From Bacteroidales bacterium UBA7258 (GTDB taxonomy: Bacteria; Bacteroidota; Bacteroidia; Bacteroidales; UBA932), in contig DKSK01000012.1 of assembly GCA_002472565.1 (NCBI GenBank), forward strand, positions 1 through 64,000: a stretch of 64,000 nt of DNA, written 5' to 3'. Every line of letters starts with the position of its first letter. Position 1 is the stretch's first letter. The notes beneath the pieces were generated by a model. It saw nothing but the letters and a program-made list of their open reading frames with translations, made no database searches and had not been told where the DNA came from. Shown piece after piece: positions 44,659 through 52,355 of this stretch. Made by a program: the position numbers and the translations under genes.

Positions 44659-45711
44659 TTATCTCTTTTCCTGTTTCTCTGGACGCAGAGCCCTAACCTC
44701 GGCTCCGGTCCTCCACATCTCGCTGTTGCGGAGAGCCTCAAGCTCCTTGTTGAGGCCTTCGCGGTAGCCGGGCTTGGAATTCGAGTCGATTGAAATCTGA
44801 GCCTCGTTTCCGCTCTCCACAGACTGGTAAAGTTTTTCGAAGACCGGCTTCGTGGCGTCATGGAAAGGTCCCATCCAGTCGAGGGCTCCGCGCTGTGCGG
44901 TGGTCGAGCAGTTGGCGTACATCCAGTCCATGCCCTTGTCCGCGAAGAGAGGCATCAGAGACTGGGTCAGTTCCTCGACGGTCTCGTTGAAGGCCTCGGA
45001 AGGAGTGTGTCCATGCTCCCTGAGCGTCTCGTACTGGGCCAGGAGCATGCCCTGGATGGCTCCCATCAGAGTTCCGCGCTCCCCGGTGAGGTCGGAGTAG
45101 ACCTCTCTCTTGAAATCGGTTTCGAAGAGATATCCCGAGCCGATTCCGATTCCGAGGGCGAGGGTGCGTTCGAGAGCCCTGCCCGTGGCGTCATGATAGA
45201 CGGCGAATGAAGAATTGACTCCGCGTCCCTCGACGAAGAGAGATCTGAGGGAAGTCCCCGAGCCCTTGGGAGCCACCATTATGACATCCACGTCCGCCGG
45301 AGGCACGACCCCGGTCCTGTCCTTGTAAGTGATGGCGAAGCCGTGGGAGAAGTAGAGGGCCTTTCCCGGGGTGAGATGCTTCTTCACCAGAGGCCACTGC
45401 TGGATCTGAGCGGCGTCAGAAATGAGATACTCTATGATCGTAGCCCTTTTGCAGGCCTCCTCGATGCTGAAAAGAGTCTCACCCGGCACCCAGCCGTCTT
45501 TCACAGCCTTGTCATAAGATTTCCCTTCGCGCTGGCCTATGATGACCTTGAAACCGTTGTCTCTGAGGTTCAGCCCCTGTCCTGGACCCTGGATTCCATA
45601 GCCGATAATTGCGATGGTCTCGTCCTTGAGAACTTCACGCGCGTGTTCGAGAGTGAATTCTTCGCGGGTCACTACATTTTCTTCGACTCCGCCGAAACTG
45701 ATCTTTGCCAT
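44659..45711 (-). CDS. ilvC: Ketol-acid reductoisomerase
   Basis: A 350-residue class I enzyme turning acetolactate or acetohydroxybutyrate into dihydroxy acids with NADPH. Seen: GYGIQGPGQGLNLRDNG (nucleotide-binding loop), HGFAITY, VAPKGSGTSLRS, DLTGERGTLMGAIQGM and YANCSTTAQRGALDW, with metal-binding acidic residues in the knotted C-terminal domain. It starts 11 bases after ilvN. Confidence 0.96.
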   Translation of the reverse strand: MAKISFGGVEENVVTREEFTLEHAREVLKDETIAIIGYGIQGPGQGLNLRDNGFKVIIGQREGKSYDKAVKDGWVPGETLFSIEEACKRATIIEYLISDAAQIQQWPLVKKHLTPGKALYFSHGFAITYKDRTGVVPPADVDVIMVAPKGSGTSLRSLFVEGRGVNSSFAVYHDATGRALERTLALGIGIGSGYLFETDFKREVYSDLTGERGTLMGAIQGMLLAQYETLREHGHTPSEAFNETVEELTQSLMPLFADKGMDWMYANCSTTAQRGALDWMGPFHDATKPVFEKLYQSVESGNEAQISIDSNSKPGYREGLNKELEALRNSEMWRTGAEVRALRPEKQEKR

Positions 45712-45722
45712 AATGAAATGCT

Positions 45723-46085
45723 TTATCTGTTGTTGTTTAAATAATTCTGTTTTTCTTCGGTCCTCTCTCGGATGAAGTCCTTGACCTTCTCCTCTGAGAG
45801 CTTGTAGATGCTCTCTTCCGGCGAAGCAATCAGGTCGCCCGGATAGAAAAAGGCCTTGACCACGTCAATTTTGCTCTCCAGGTGGAGCACCGCATTGCGG
45901 ATGCTTCTTTCCTCCCCATCGGTCACTATGGTCAGGTAGTGTATCCCCTGGAGGTCCGTCGGGAGGGCCATAAGGCTCCAGATGCTGAGACCGCGCCTTG
46001 TGAAAATATTTGAGAACTGAGAGAGCAGTCCTATCTGGTTTTCGGTGTAGATGATGACCGAATACCTCTTGCACTCACTTGCCAT
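45723..46085 (-). CDS. ilvN: Acetolactate synthase regulatory subunit
   Basis: A 120-residue ACT-domain protein: SVIIYTENQIGLLSQFSNIF and LSIWSLMALPT mark the ACT fold (about 8-80) that binds valine or another end-product and controls IlvB. It has one ACT domain and lacks the long C-terminal domain of the 160-180-residue IlvH type. Overlaps the ilvB end by 11 bases. Confidence 0.9.
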   Translation of the reverse strand: MASECKRYSVIIYTENQIGLLSQFSNIFTRRGLSIWSLMALPTDLQGIHYLTIVTDGEERSIRNAVLHLESKIDVVKAFFYPGDLIASPEESIYKLSEEKVKDFIRERTEEKQNYLNNNR

Positions 46086-47808
46086 AGCCGTACATTTCTT
46101 TTCCGTTCAACATTATCTCGGTGATAGGCTTTCCCGGCGCCACCATAGGCATGACGTCATCCTCTTCATCGACATGAATATCAAGGATCGCCGGGGCGTC
46201 ATCGCTCAGCGCCGCCTCCACCTCCCCCGCAAGGGCCTCCCTTTCCGAAACCACAGAACAGCGTATGCCATAGGCCGAAGCTATGCCTGCATAGTCTGGA
46301 TTGAGCATCCTTGTTTGGGAATATCTCTTCTTGAAGAAGAGTTCCTGCCACTGGCGGACGTTACCGAGCCAGTTGTTGTTGAGGATGAAGATCTTGACCC
46401 CCGCCTTCTCCTGCATTATGGTGCCGAGTTCCTCTATCGTCATCTGGATCCCTCCGTCTCCGACGAAGAGGCAGACTCTTCTTTCGGGGGCTCCGATCTT
46501 GGCCCCTATTGCCGCAGGGAGGCCGAAGCCCATGGTCCCGAGGCCGCCGGAAGAGATGAAACTCCGTCCCTCCATGAATCTGGAATATCTTGCGGCTATC
46601 ATCTGGTTCTGTCCGACATCTGTCACGATGAGAGCCTTTCCATGGGAGGCCTCTGCCACCGCGTCAACGACTTCGCCCATCTTGATGAAGCCCTCATGGG
46701 GATGGACCTGGGGATCGATGACCTTCTCCTGCTCGACCTTGCGGCAGGCCTTGAAACTCTCTATCCATTCTTTATGTTCATGCCTTGCAATTCTCCCCGT
46801 CAGTTCCCTGAGGACCGTCTTGGCATCCCCCACGATGCCCACGTCCACCGGGATGATCTTTCCGACTTCGCAGGGGTCTATGTCGATGTGGATTATCTTC
46901 GCCTGCTTCGCATAGGTGGAGACGGTCCCGGTCACCCTGTCGTCGAATCTCATTCCTACAGCCACGAGCACATCACATTCGTTGGTCTTGATGTTCGGAG
47001 CTATGCAGCCGTGCATTCCTATCATTCCCATGAAAAGCGGATCGTCAGAAGCCAGGGCGCTCAGGCCTAGGAGAGTCGAACCGGCCGGGATGCCGCCTTT
47101 GTGCAGAAAATCCCTGAGTTCTTCTTCCGCCCCACCGAGGGTCACCCCCTGGCCGAAAACCACGAAGGGCCTTTCAGCCTGGTTTAGCAACATCGCCGCC
47201 TCCGCTATCGACTCGTCCGAGGGCTTAGGGCAGGGAATATAGCTCCGGATGAAGCCACATTCCTTGAATTGGAAGTCGACCATGCCGTTCTGCGCATCCT
47301 TGGTCACATCCAGCACCACAGGCCCAGGGCGGCCGCTTCTGGCTATGAAGAAGGCCCTCGAAACCGCCCAAGCCATATCCTTCGCGTCCCGGACCTGATA
47401 GTTCCACTTCGTGATGGAACCGGTCATGCCGATGAGGTCTGCCTCCTGGAAGGCGTCCGTGCCCAAGGCGGAGTTGGACACCTGGCCGGCGATTACCACG
47501 ACGGGGGTAGAATCCACCTTCGCATCCATGATGCCGGTTATCACATTCGTAGCTCCGGGACCCGATGTCACCAGCACGACTCCTGTCTTTCCTGTAGCCC
47601 TCGCATAGCCCTGGGCCGCATGTATGGCTCCTTGTTCATGGCGGACCAGGATGTGGCGCAGCCTGTCTTTGAAGTCAAAGAGTTTGTCGTAGACGGGCAT
47701 TATCTGTCCCCCCGGGTAGCCGAAGACGGTGTCCACCCCCTCGAATGCGAGGCAGCGGAGAAGGGCTTCTGAACCATTTATTCTATCCTTTTCCATATCC
47801 ATGCTCAA
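46075..47808 (-). CDS. ilvB: Acetolactate synthase catalytic subunit
   Basis: A 577-residue ThDP- and FAD-dependent enzyme. Seen: GVDTVFGYPGG near the start, the catalytic Glu in RHEQGAIHAAQGYARATG, SGPGATN, MRFDDRVTG, and the ThDP site VGDGGIQMTIEELGT followed by NNNWLGNVRQWQ. It condenses two pyruvates (valine/leucine route) or pyruvate with 2-oxobutyrate (isoleucine route). Its start overlaps the ilvD stop by 4 bases. Confidence 0.97.
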   Translation of the reverse strand: MSMDMEKDRINGSEALLRCLAFEGVDTVFGYPGGQIMPVYDKLFDFKDRLRHILVRHEQGAIHAAQGYARATGKTGVVLVTSGPGATNVITGIMDAKVDSTPVVVIAGQVSNSALGTDAFQEADLIGMTGSITKWNYQVRDAKDMAWAVSRAFFIARSGRPGPVVLDVTKDAQNGMVDFQFKECGFIRSYIPCPKPSDESIAEAAMLLNQAERPFVVFGQGVTLGGAEEELRDFLHKGGIPAGSTLLGLSALASDDPLFMGMIGMHGCIAPNIKTNECDVLVAVGMRFDDRVTGTVSTYAKQAKIIHIDIDPCEVGKIIPVDVGIVGDAKTVLRELTGRIARHEHKEWIESFKACRKVEQEKVIDPQVHPHEGFIKMGEVVDAVAEASHGKALIVTDVGQNQMIAARYSRFMEGRSFISSGGLGTMGFGLPAAIGAKIGAPERRVCLFVGDGGIQMTIEELGTIMQEKAGVKIFILNNNWLGNVRQWQELFFKKRYSQTRMLNPDYAGIASAYGIRCSVVSEREALAGEVEAALSDDAPAILDIHVDEEDDVMPMVAPGKPITEIMLNGKEMYGYGK

Positions 47809-49646
47809 TCTTTTATCATTCTTACCGCCCCCTTGTCGGCAGAACTTACCATGGAGGCGTAGGCCTTGATGCTCCTTGAAACCACCCTCTCCCTCATCGG
47901 AGGCGTGAAAGCCTTCTCCCCCTTCGCCTTTTCCTCCTTCCTCCGTTCTTCTAGCTCCTCCTCCGTGAGCCTGACATTGATGCTCCTATTCTCGATGTCT
48001 ATTTCAATGAGGTCTCCGTCTCGCACAAGAGCTATCTCACCGCCGGAGGCCGCCTCAGGAGAAATGTGCCCGATGCTAAGGCCGGAAGTGCCCCCGCTGA
48101 ACCTTCCGTCGGTTATCAGAGCGCAGGCCTTTCCGAGATGCCTCGACTTGATATAGGAAGTAGGGTACAGCATCTCCTGCATTCCGGGCCCTCCTTTCGG
48201 TCCTTCATAGGTGATGACCACGACATCTCCCGCCTGGACTTTCCCGCCGAGGATTCCATCGCAGGCGGCTTCCTGAGAGTCGAAGACCCTGGCCCTTCCT
48301 TCGAACTTCCAGAGAGACTCGTCCACTCCTGCCGTCTTGACGACGCAGCCGTCACGGGCAATGTTCCCGTAGAGAACAGCGAGACCCCCATCCTTCGAAT
48401 AAGCGTGGGCGATATCTCTTATGCAGCCTTCGGCCCTGTCGGTGTCAAAACTCTGATAATAAGTCTCTTGCGAGCCCACTTCCGTGCTGAAGACCCCCGC
48501 CCCCGCGCTCGAATAGATTATCTCAGCCTCCTCGCAGCATTTCGGGCTCATGATGCAATATTTCTCGATTTCCTCCGCGAGAGTCATCCCGTCGACACGC
48601 CTTTGGGAGGTGTCTACAAGGCCGCCCTTAGCAAGTTCATTCATGATGGATACTACCCCGCCTGCCCTGTTCACATCCTGGACATGGTACTTCGCCGTGT
48701 TCGGAGCAAGTTTGCAGATGCATGGGACCTTCCTTGAGAGAAGGTCTACGTCCTTCAGCTTGAAATCGGCTCCAGCCTCATTTGCGGCCGCCAGCAGGTG
48801 CAGGACGGTGTTGGTGGAACCTCCCATGGCGATATCCAGCGTCATGGCGTTGAGGAAGGCCTCTCTGCTGCAGATGCTCCTCGGCAGAACGCTCTCGTTG
48901 CCGTCCTGGTAATAGGCATAAGTGTTCTTTACGATAAGCTTGGCCGCCTTTTTGAAAAGTTCGACCCGGTTCTTGTGCGTGGCCACTATGGTGCCGTTCC
49001 CCGGGAGAGACAGACCGATGGCCTCGGTAAGGCAGTTCATAGAGTTTGCCGTGAACATCCCCGAGCAGCAGCCGCAGCCCGGGCAGGCGTTCAGTTCGAT
49101 TTTCCGGCTTTCTTCATCGCTCACGGTATTGTCGGCAGATACTACCATCGCATCAATCAGATCCAGTTTTCTTTCACTTCCAGGATAGCGGCCAGCTTCC
49201 ATCGGACCACCCGAAACGAAAACAGCAGGGATGTTGAGCCGCATCGCGGCCATGAGCATGCCCGGAGTAACCTTGTCGCAGTTACTGATGCAGACCATCG
49301 CGTCGGCCTTATGGGCATTAACCATGTACTCGATGCTGTCAGCTATTATTTCGCGGGAGGGGAGAGAATAGAGCATTCCGTCATGACCCATGGCTATTCC
49401 GTCATCGACGGCAATCGTATTGAATTCCGCCGCATAACAGCCCAGCTTCTCTATCTCAGCCTTTACAGTCTGGCCGATTTCATGCAGATGAGTATGCCCC
49501 GGCACGAATTGCGTGAAAGAATTGACTATGGCTATAACCGGCCTGCCCATCTGCCAGGGCTTCATGCCGGCGGCCACCCAGAGGGCTCTCGCCCCAGCCA
49601 TTCTCCGTCCATCCATCGTGATGGCGCTTCTAAGTTTATTTTTCAT
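47805..49646 (-). CDS. ilvD: Dihydroxy-acid dehydratase
   Basis: A 613-residue Fe-S dehydratase giving the 2-keto acid precursors of Ile and Val. Cluster cysteines lie in CISNCDKVTPGM and ACPGCGCCSGMFTANSM; also AMGGSTNTVLHL, YEGPKGGPGMQEML and DGRFSGGTSGLSIGHISPEA. First structural gene of the operon. About 94 bases of leader lie between the attenuator terminator and its start. Confidence 0.97.
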   Translation of the reverse strand: MKNKLRSAITMDGRRMAGARALWVAAGMKPWQMGRPVIAIVNSFTQFVPGHTHLHEIGQTVKAEIEKLGCYAAEFNTIAVDDGIAMGHDGMLYSLPSREIIADSIEYMVNAHKADAMVCISNCDKVTPGMLMAAMRLNIPAVFVSGGPMEAGRYPGSERKLDLIDAMVVSADNTVSDEESRKIELNACPGCGCCSGMFTANSMNCLTEAIGLSLPGNGTIVATHKNRVELFKKAAKLIVKNTYAYYQDGNESVLPRSICSREAFLNAMTLDIAMGGSTNTVLHLLAAANEAGADFKLKDVDLLSRKVPCICKLAPNTAKYHVQDVNRAGGVVSIMNELAKGGLVDTSQRRVDGMTLAEEIEKYCIMSPKCCEEAEIIYSSAGAGVFSTEVGSQETYYQSFDTDRAEGCIRDIAHAYSKDGGLAVLYGNIARDGCVVKTAGVDESLWKFEGRARVFDSQEAACDGILGGKVQAGDVVVITYEGPKGGPGMQEMLYPTSYIKSRHLGKACALITDGRFSGGTSGLSIGHISPEAASGGEIALVRDGDLIEIDIENRSINVRLTEEELEERRKEEKAKGEKAFTPPMRERVVSRSIKAYASMVSSADKGAVRMIKD

Positions 49647-49739
49647 ATCTATTTGTTAGTTTTCCGACCAAACAAGCTCCTCGCTCCACTCCTTCACCAT
49701 CCCTCCGGCCCACATCTTTTTTGATAAGCCCCTGAAAAC

Positions 49740-49823
49740 AAAAAAACCTCCCCGAATCTTCGGGAAGGCTATATATGGATAAATATCTGACTATATCATC
49801 TTATTGTACGCCTTCCCTGTCCT
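49740..49823 (-). promoter_or_regulatory. Attenuator with antiterminator and terminator hairpins
   Basis: Terminator: CCUUCCCGAA, GA loop, UUCGGGGAGG (49747-49768, one U-G pair) followed by seven U (49740-49746). Competing antiterminator: GGGAAGGC inside the leader gene (49810-49817) pairs perfectly with GCCUUCCC (49762-49769), the left arm of the terminator. A third pairing, GUCCU (49839-49843) with AGGAC (49819-49823), would sequester the antiterminator when the leader is freely translated. This is the classic layout of translation-coupled transcription attenuation. Confidence 0.85.
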
Positions 49824-49879
49824 CGAATGCTAAGCACTAGGACGCTAATGGAAATGACGATAATAGATGAATAATTCAT
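49796..49879 (-). CDS. ilv operon leader peptide
   Basis: A 27-residue leader peptide starting MNYSSIIVISISVLVLSI and ending with a basic tail before TGA. Codons 6-18 include five Ile, three Val and two Leu; Ile totals six overall. A ribosome short of charged tRNA-Ile, -Val or -Leu would stall there, cover the GUCCU segment and free the antiterminator. A purine-rich AAAGAAAAGAAT precedes the ATG. It lies between the promoter and terminator of the ilv operon. Confidence 0.88.
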   Translation of the reverse strand: MNYSSIIVISISVLVLSIRGQGRRTIR

Positions 49880-49901
49880 ATTCTTTTCTTTCGCTCTGTC
49901 G

Positions 49902-49932
49902 CTAAAGTAGAAAATGCGAAAATCAATTCCAA
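49902..49932 (-). promoter_or_regulatory. Promoter of the ilv/leu operon
   Basis: Minus-strand TTGG (49929-49932), 19-base spacer, TACTTTAG (49902-49909), one base off TAnnTTTG. It lies 22 bases upstream of the leader-peptide ATG and uses the same spacing as the rpsL, metX and tRNA-Gly promoters. Confidence 0.7.
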
Positions 49933-50008
49933 GGGAAATTTTGCGAAAATCGATTTACTGGCTTTTCAAATGCCCCGTCCGTGAGGCTTCTTTATCGGCG
50001 GAGGTGGC

Positions 50009-50836
50009 TCAGTCGGCGTCGAGGAGAACCGGGAATTTATTGCGGAATGAGAATAGCGAATCCATGTCGAGGTCTGCGGAAGTGATCTCTTCCGCCCCGT
50101 TCCTGCATGCGGAGAGTACTTCTCCATAAGGATTAATTATGACAGAGTGGCCGTCATATTCGCAAGACGGGTCTTTGCCTACCCTGTTCACTCCGACTAC
50201 AAAGCACTGATTCTCAATGGCTCTCGCTTTAAGCAGGCTGTCCCAGGCACTGATCCTCTGGGTCGGCCAACTTGCCACGTAGACCGCAATATCGTATTCG
50301 GCTCTCGCCGAAGTCTCTCTCTGTGCGGCATGAGAGTCTGCTTTCTCTAAACGGTTTCTGGAGAAGACGGGGAATCGCAGGTCGTAGCAGACCTGAAGAA
50401 GAAAACGCAGGCCTTCGTATTCCGCCACTGTCTTCTCTTTTCCAGCGGTGAAGCGTTTGTCCTCGCCGGCAAATGAGAACAGGTGTCTTTTGTCATATTT
50501 CGAGAATGTCCCATCCGGCTTGACGAAATAGAAGCGGTTGAAGTAGCTGCTCCCGACTTCGTCCGCTTTCCCACCAGCATCATTCACGGCAGTCGCCACG
50601 CTCCCAGCCACGGCGCAATCATACTGCTTTGCCAGCTTTTTCATCCACTCCAGCGAGGCCCCGTCACGCTCAGCCGTAAAGGCAGGAGAGGTGATGAAAC
50701 CTGTCGAAAACATCTCCGGCAAGACAAGGACTCCTCCCTCCGCAACCCCCGCCTTGGAGATAAGGTCCTCGATATGGGCGCGGTTAGCCTTTCCGTCACA
50801 CCAGATGATATTACATTGACAAAGATAGACTTTCAT
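50009..50836 (-). CDS. Nitrilase-family amidohydrolase (omega-amidase-like)
   Basis: A 275-residue carbon-nitrogen hydrolase. The catalytic triad is visible: Glu in LPEMFSTGF, Lys in YDKRHLFSF and Cys in VCYDLRFP. It resembles the YafV/Nit2 omega-amidases that hydrolyse 2-oxoglutaramate or 2-oxosuccinamate, part of methionine-salvage-linked transamination; its position beside a methionine/cysteine sulfhydrylase agrees. Start chosen at MKVYLCQCNIIW, since the 23-residue extension upstream shows no family similarity. Confidence 0.85.
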   Translation of the reverse strand: MKVYLCQCNIIWCDGKANRAHIEDLISKAGVAEGGVLVLPEMFSTGFITSPAFTAERDGASLEWMKKLAKQYDCAVAGSVATAVNDAGGKADEVGSSYFNRFYFVKPDGTFSKYDKRHLFSFAGEDKRFTAGKEKTVAEYEGLRFLLQVCYDLRFPVFSRNRLEKADSHAAQRETSARAEYDIAVYVASWPTQRISAWDSLLKARAIENQCFVVGVNRVGKDPSCEYDGHSVIINPYGEVLSACRNGAEEITSADLDMDSLFSFRNKFPVLLDAD

Positions 50837-50987
50837 GACTTGTGCGCCGAATATTTGCCGCCCAGATAATGAACATGTCATAATCAACTCCGCTCTCAAG
50901 CGCACGGTCGATCTGGACAGGAAAATACCGGTCTTCTCCGGCCTTGCCCCACATATCAGATTCTTCGTAGCTCTGGGCCAGAGCCAT
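50811..50987 (-). CDS. Possible small protein between the sulfhydrylase and nitrilase genes
   Basis: A 58-residue open frame starting MALAQSYEESDMWGKAGEDR. It overlaps the end of the sulfhydrylase gene by 32 bases and the start of the nitrilase gene by 26, so the three frames tile tightly as in coupled operons. It fills the 119-base gap that would otherwise be empty. I recognise no domain, and it could be a chance frame. Confidence 0.35.
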   Translation of the reverse strand: MALAQSYEESDMWGKAGEDRYFPVQIDRALESGVDYDMFIIWAANIRRTSHESLSLSM

Positions 50988-52269
50988 CAATTTTTTCCAA
51001 GCCTTGACTGAGGTCGCTGATAATGTCGGAGACATCTTCAATACCTACCGAGAGTCTGATAAGGTCAGGAGCTATGCCGGCCTCGCGCAGCTGCTCGTCC
51101 GAGAGCTGTCTGTGAGTATGGCTGGCAGGATGAAGCACGCAGGAACGGGCGTCGGCGACATGGGTCGCGATGTTGATCATCTGAAGCGAATCCATGAATA
51201 TGATAGCCGTCTCGCGGTCCCCCTTCAGTCCGAAGGCGATGACCCCGCAACTCCCATCCGGAAGATATTTTTCCGCAAGGTCGTGGTCTGGGTCATTTTT
51301 GAGGTCAGGATAATGTACCCATGCCACATGTGGATCCGCCTCGAGGAATTGAGCGACTTTCAGGGCATTCGAGCAATGCTGTTTCATCCTCAGGGCGAGG
51401 GTTTGCAGCCCGAGGTTGAGAATGAACGAGTTCATAGGTCCCGGAATGGATCCGAGGTCTCTCATGATCTGGGCGACCATCTTGGTGACGTAGGCCTTTT
51501 TCCCGAAGGACTTAGTGTAGGTGAGTCCATGATAGGAGGCGTCAGGGGTGGTGAGTCCCGGGAACTTGGAGGCGTTGGAGTCCCAGTCGAAGTTGCCGCT
51601 GTCAACTACGGCCCCGCCAACCTGGCAGGCCATTCCATCCATGTATTTTGTCGTGGAATGGGTCACTATGTCCGCTCCCCATTCGAAAGGACGGCAGTTG
51701 ATAGGAGTGGCGAAGGTATTGTCCACGATGAGCGGCACCCCGTTCCTGTGAGCCACCCTCGCGAATTTCTCGATGTCGAGGACGCGGACGCCGGGGTTCG
51801 TGATGGTCTCGCCGAAAAGCGCCTTGGTGTTCGGCCGGAAAGCCGTCTGGATTTCTTCCTCGGAGGACTTCGGGTCGATGAAGGAGCACTCTATCCCCAT
51901 TTTTTTGAGGGTCACTCCGAAGAGATTGAAAGTTCCTCCGTAGATTTCATTGGAGGCTACAAGATGGTCTCCCGCCCCGAGGATGTTGATGACGGCATAG
52001 AAATTCGCCGCCTGGCCGGAAGAGGTCAGCACAGCCCCGATCCCGCCCTCGAGCGCGGCGATTTTCTCCGCAACGGCATCATTGGTAGGATTCTGCAGGC
52101 GAGTGTAGAAATAGCCTTCTTTCTTTAGGTCGAAGAGCATCGCCATCTCCTCGCTGTTATCGTATTTGAATGTCGTGCTTTGGATGATAGGGAGTTCGAC
52201 AGGTTCCCCGTTCTTCGGTCTATATCCGGCCTGGACACAGAGAGAGGCCCTTTTCAGGTTCTTAAGCAT
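50956..52269 (-). CDS. metY: O-acetylhomoserine aminocarboxypropyltransferase (sulfhydrylase)
   Basis: A 437-residue Cys/Met-metabolism PLP enzyme that makes homocysteine from O-acetylhomoserine and sulfide. Seen: QSTTFKYDNSEEMAMLF, YTRLQNPTNDAVAEKIAALEGG, SSGQAANFYAV, VDNTFATP, the PLP lysine in THSTTKYMDG and the C-terminal LIRLSVGIEDVSDII. The ATG at 52269 (MLKNLKRASLCVQAG) is preferred over one at 52296. metX, which makes its substrate, is at 59.6 kb. Confidence 0.92.
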   Translation of the reverse strand: MLKNLKRASLCVQAGYRPKNGEPVELPIIQSTTFKYDNSEEMAMLFDLKKEGYFYTRLQNPTNDAVAEKIAALEGGIGAVLTSSGQAANFYAVINILGAGDHLVASNEIYGGTFNLFGVTLKKMGIECSFIDPKSSEEEIQTAFRPNTKALFGETITNPGVRVLDIEKFARVAHRNGVPLIVDNTFATPINCRPFEWGADIVTHSTTKYMDGMACQVGGAVVDSGNFDWDSNASKFPGLTTPDASYHGLTYTKSFGKKAYVTKMVAQIMRDLGSIPGPMNSFILNLGLQTLALRMKQHCSNALKVAQFLEADPHVAWVHYPDLKNDPDHDLAEKYLPDGSCGVIAFGLKGDRETAIIFMDSLQMINIATHVADARSCVLHPASHTHRQLSDEQLREAGIAPDLIRLSVGIEDVSDIISDLSQGLEKIDGSGPELRRI

Positions 52270-52355
52270 TCTAGTCAGTCTTTTTTGGTTACGCAAAAAT
52301 ACGCTTTTCCCTTAGAATTTGCTATCTTGTGCTTTGTTTACAAAGAGGCACGCTA

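Noticed and set aside
51004..52128. 374-codon plus-strand frame opposite metY
   Set aside because: Shadow of the well-supported PLP enzyme; lacks motifs and start signal.
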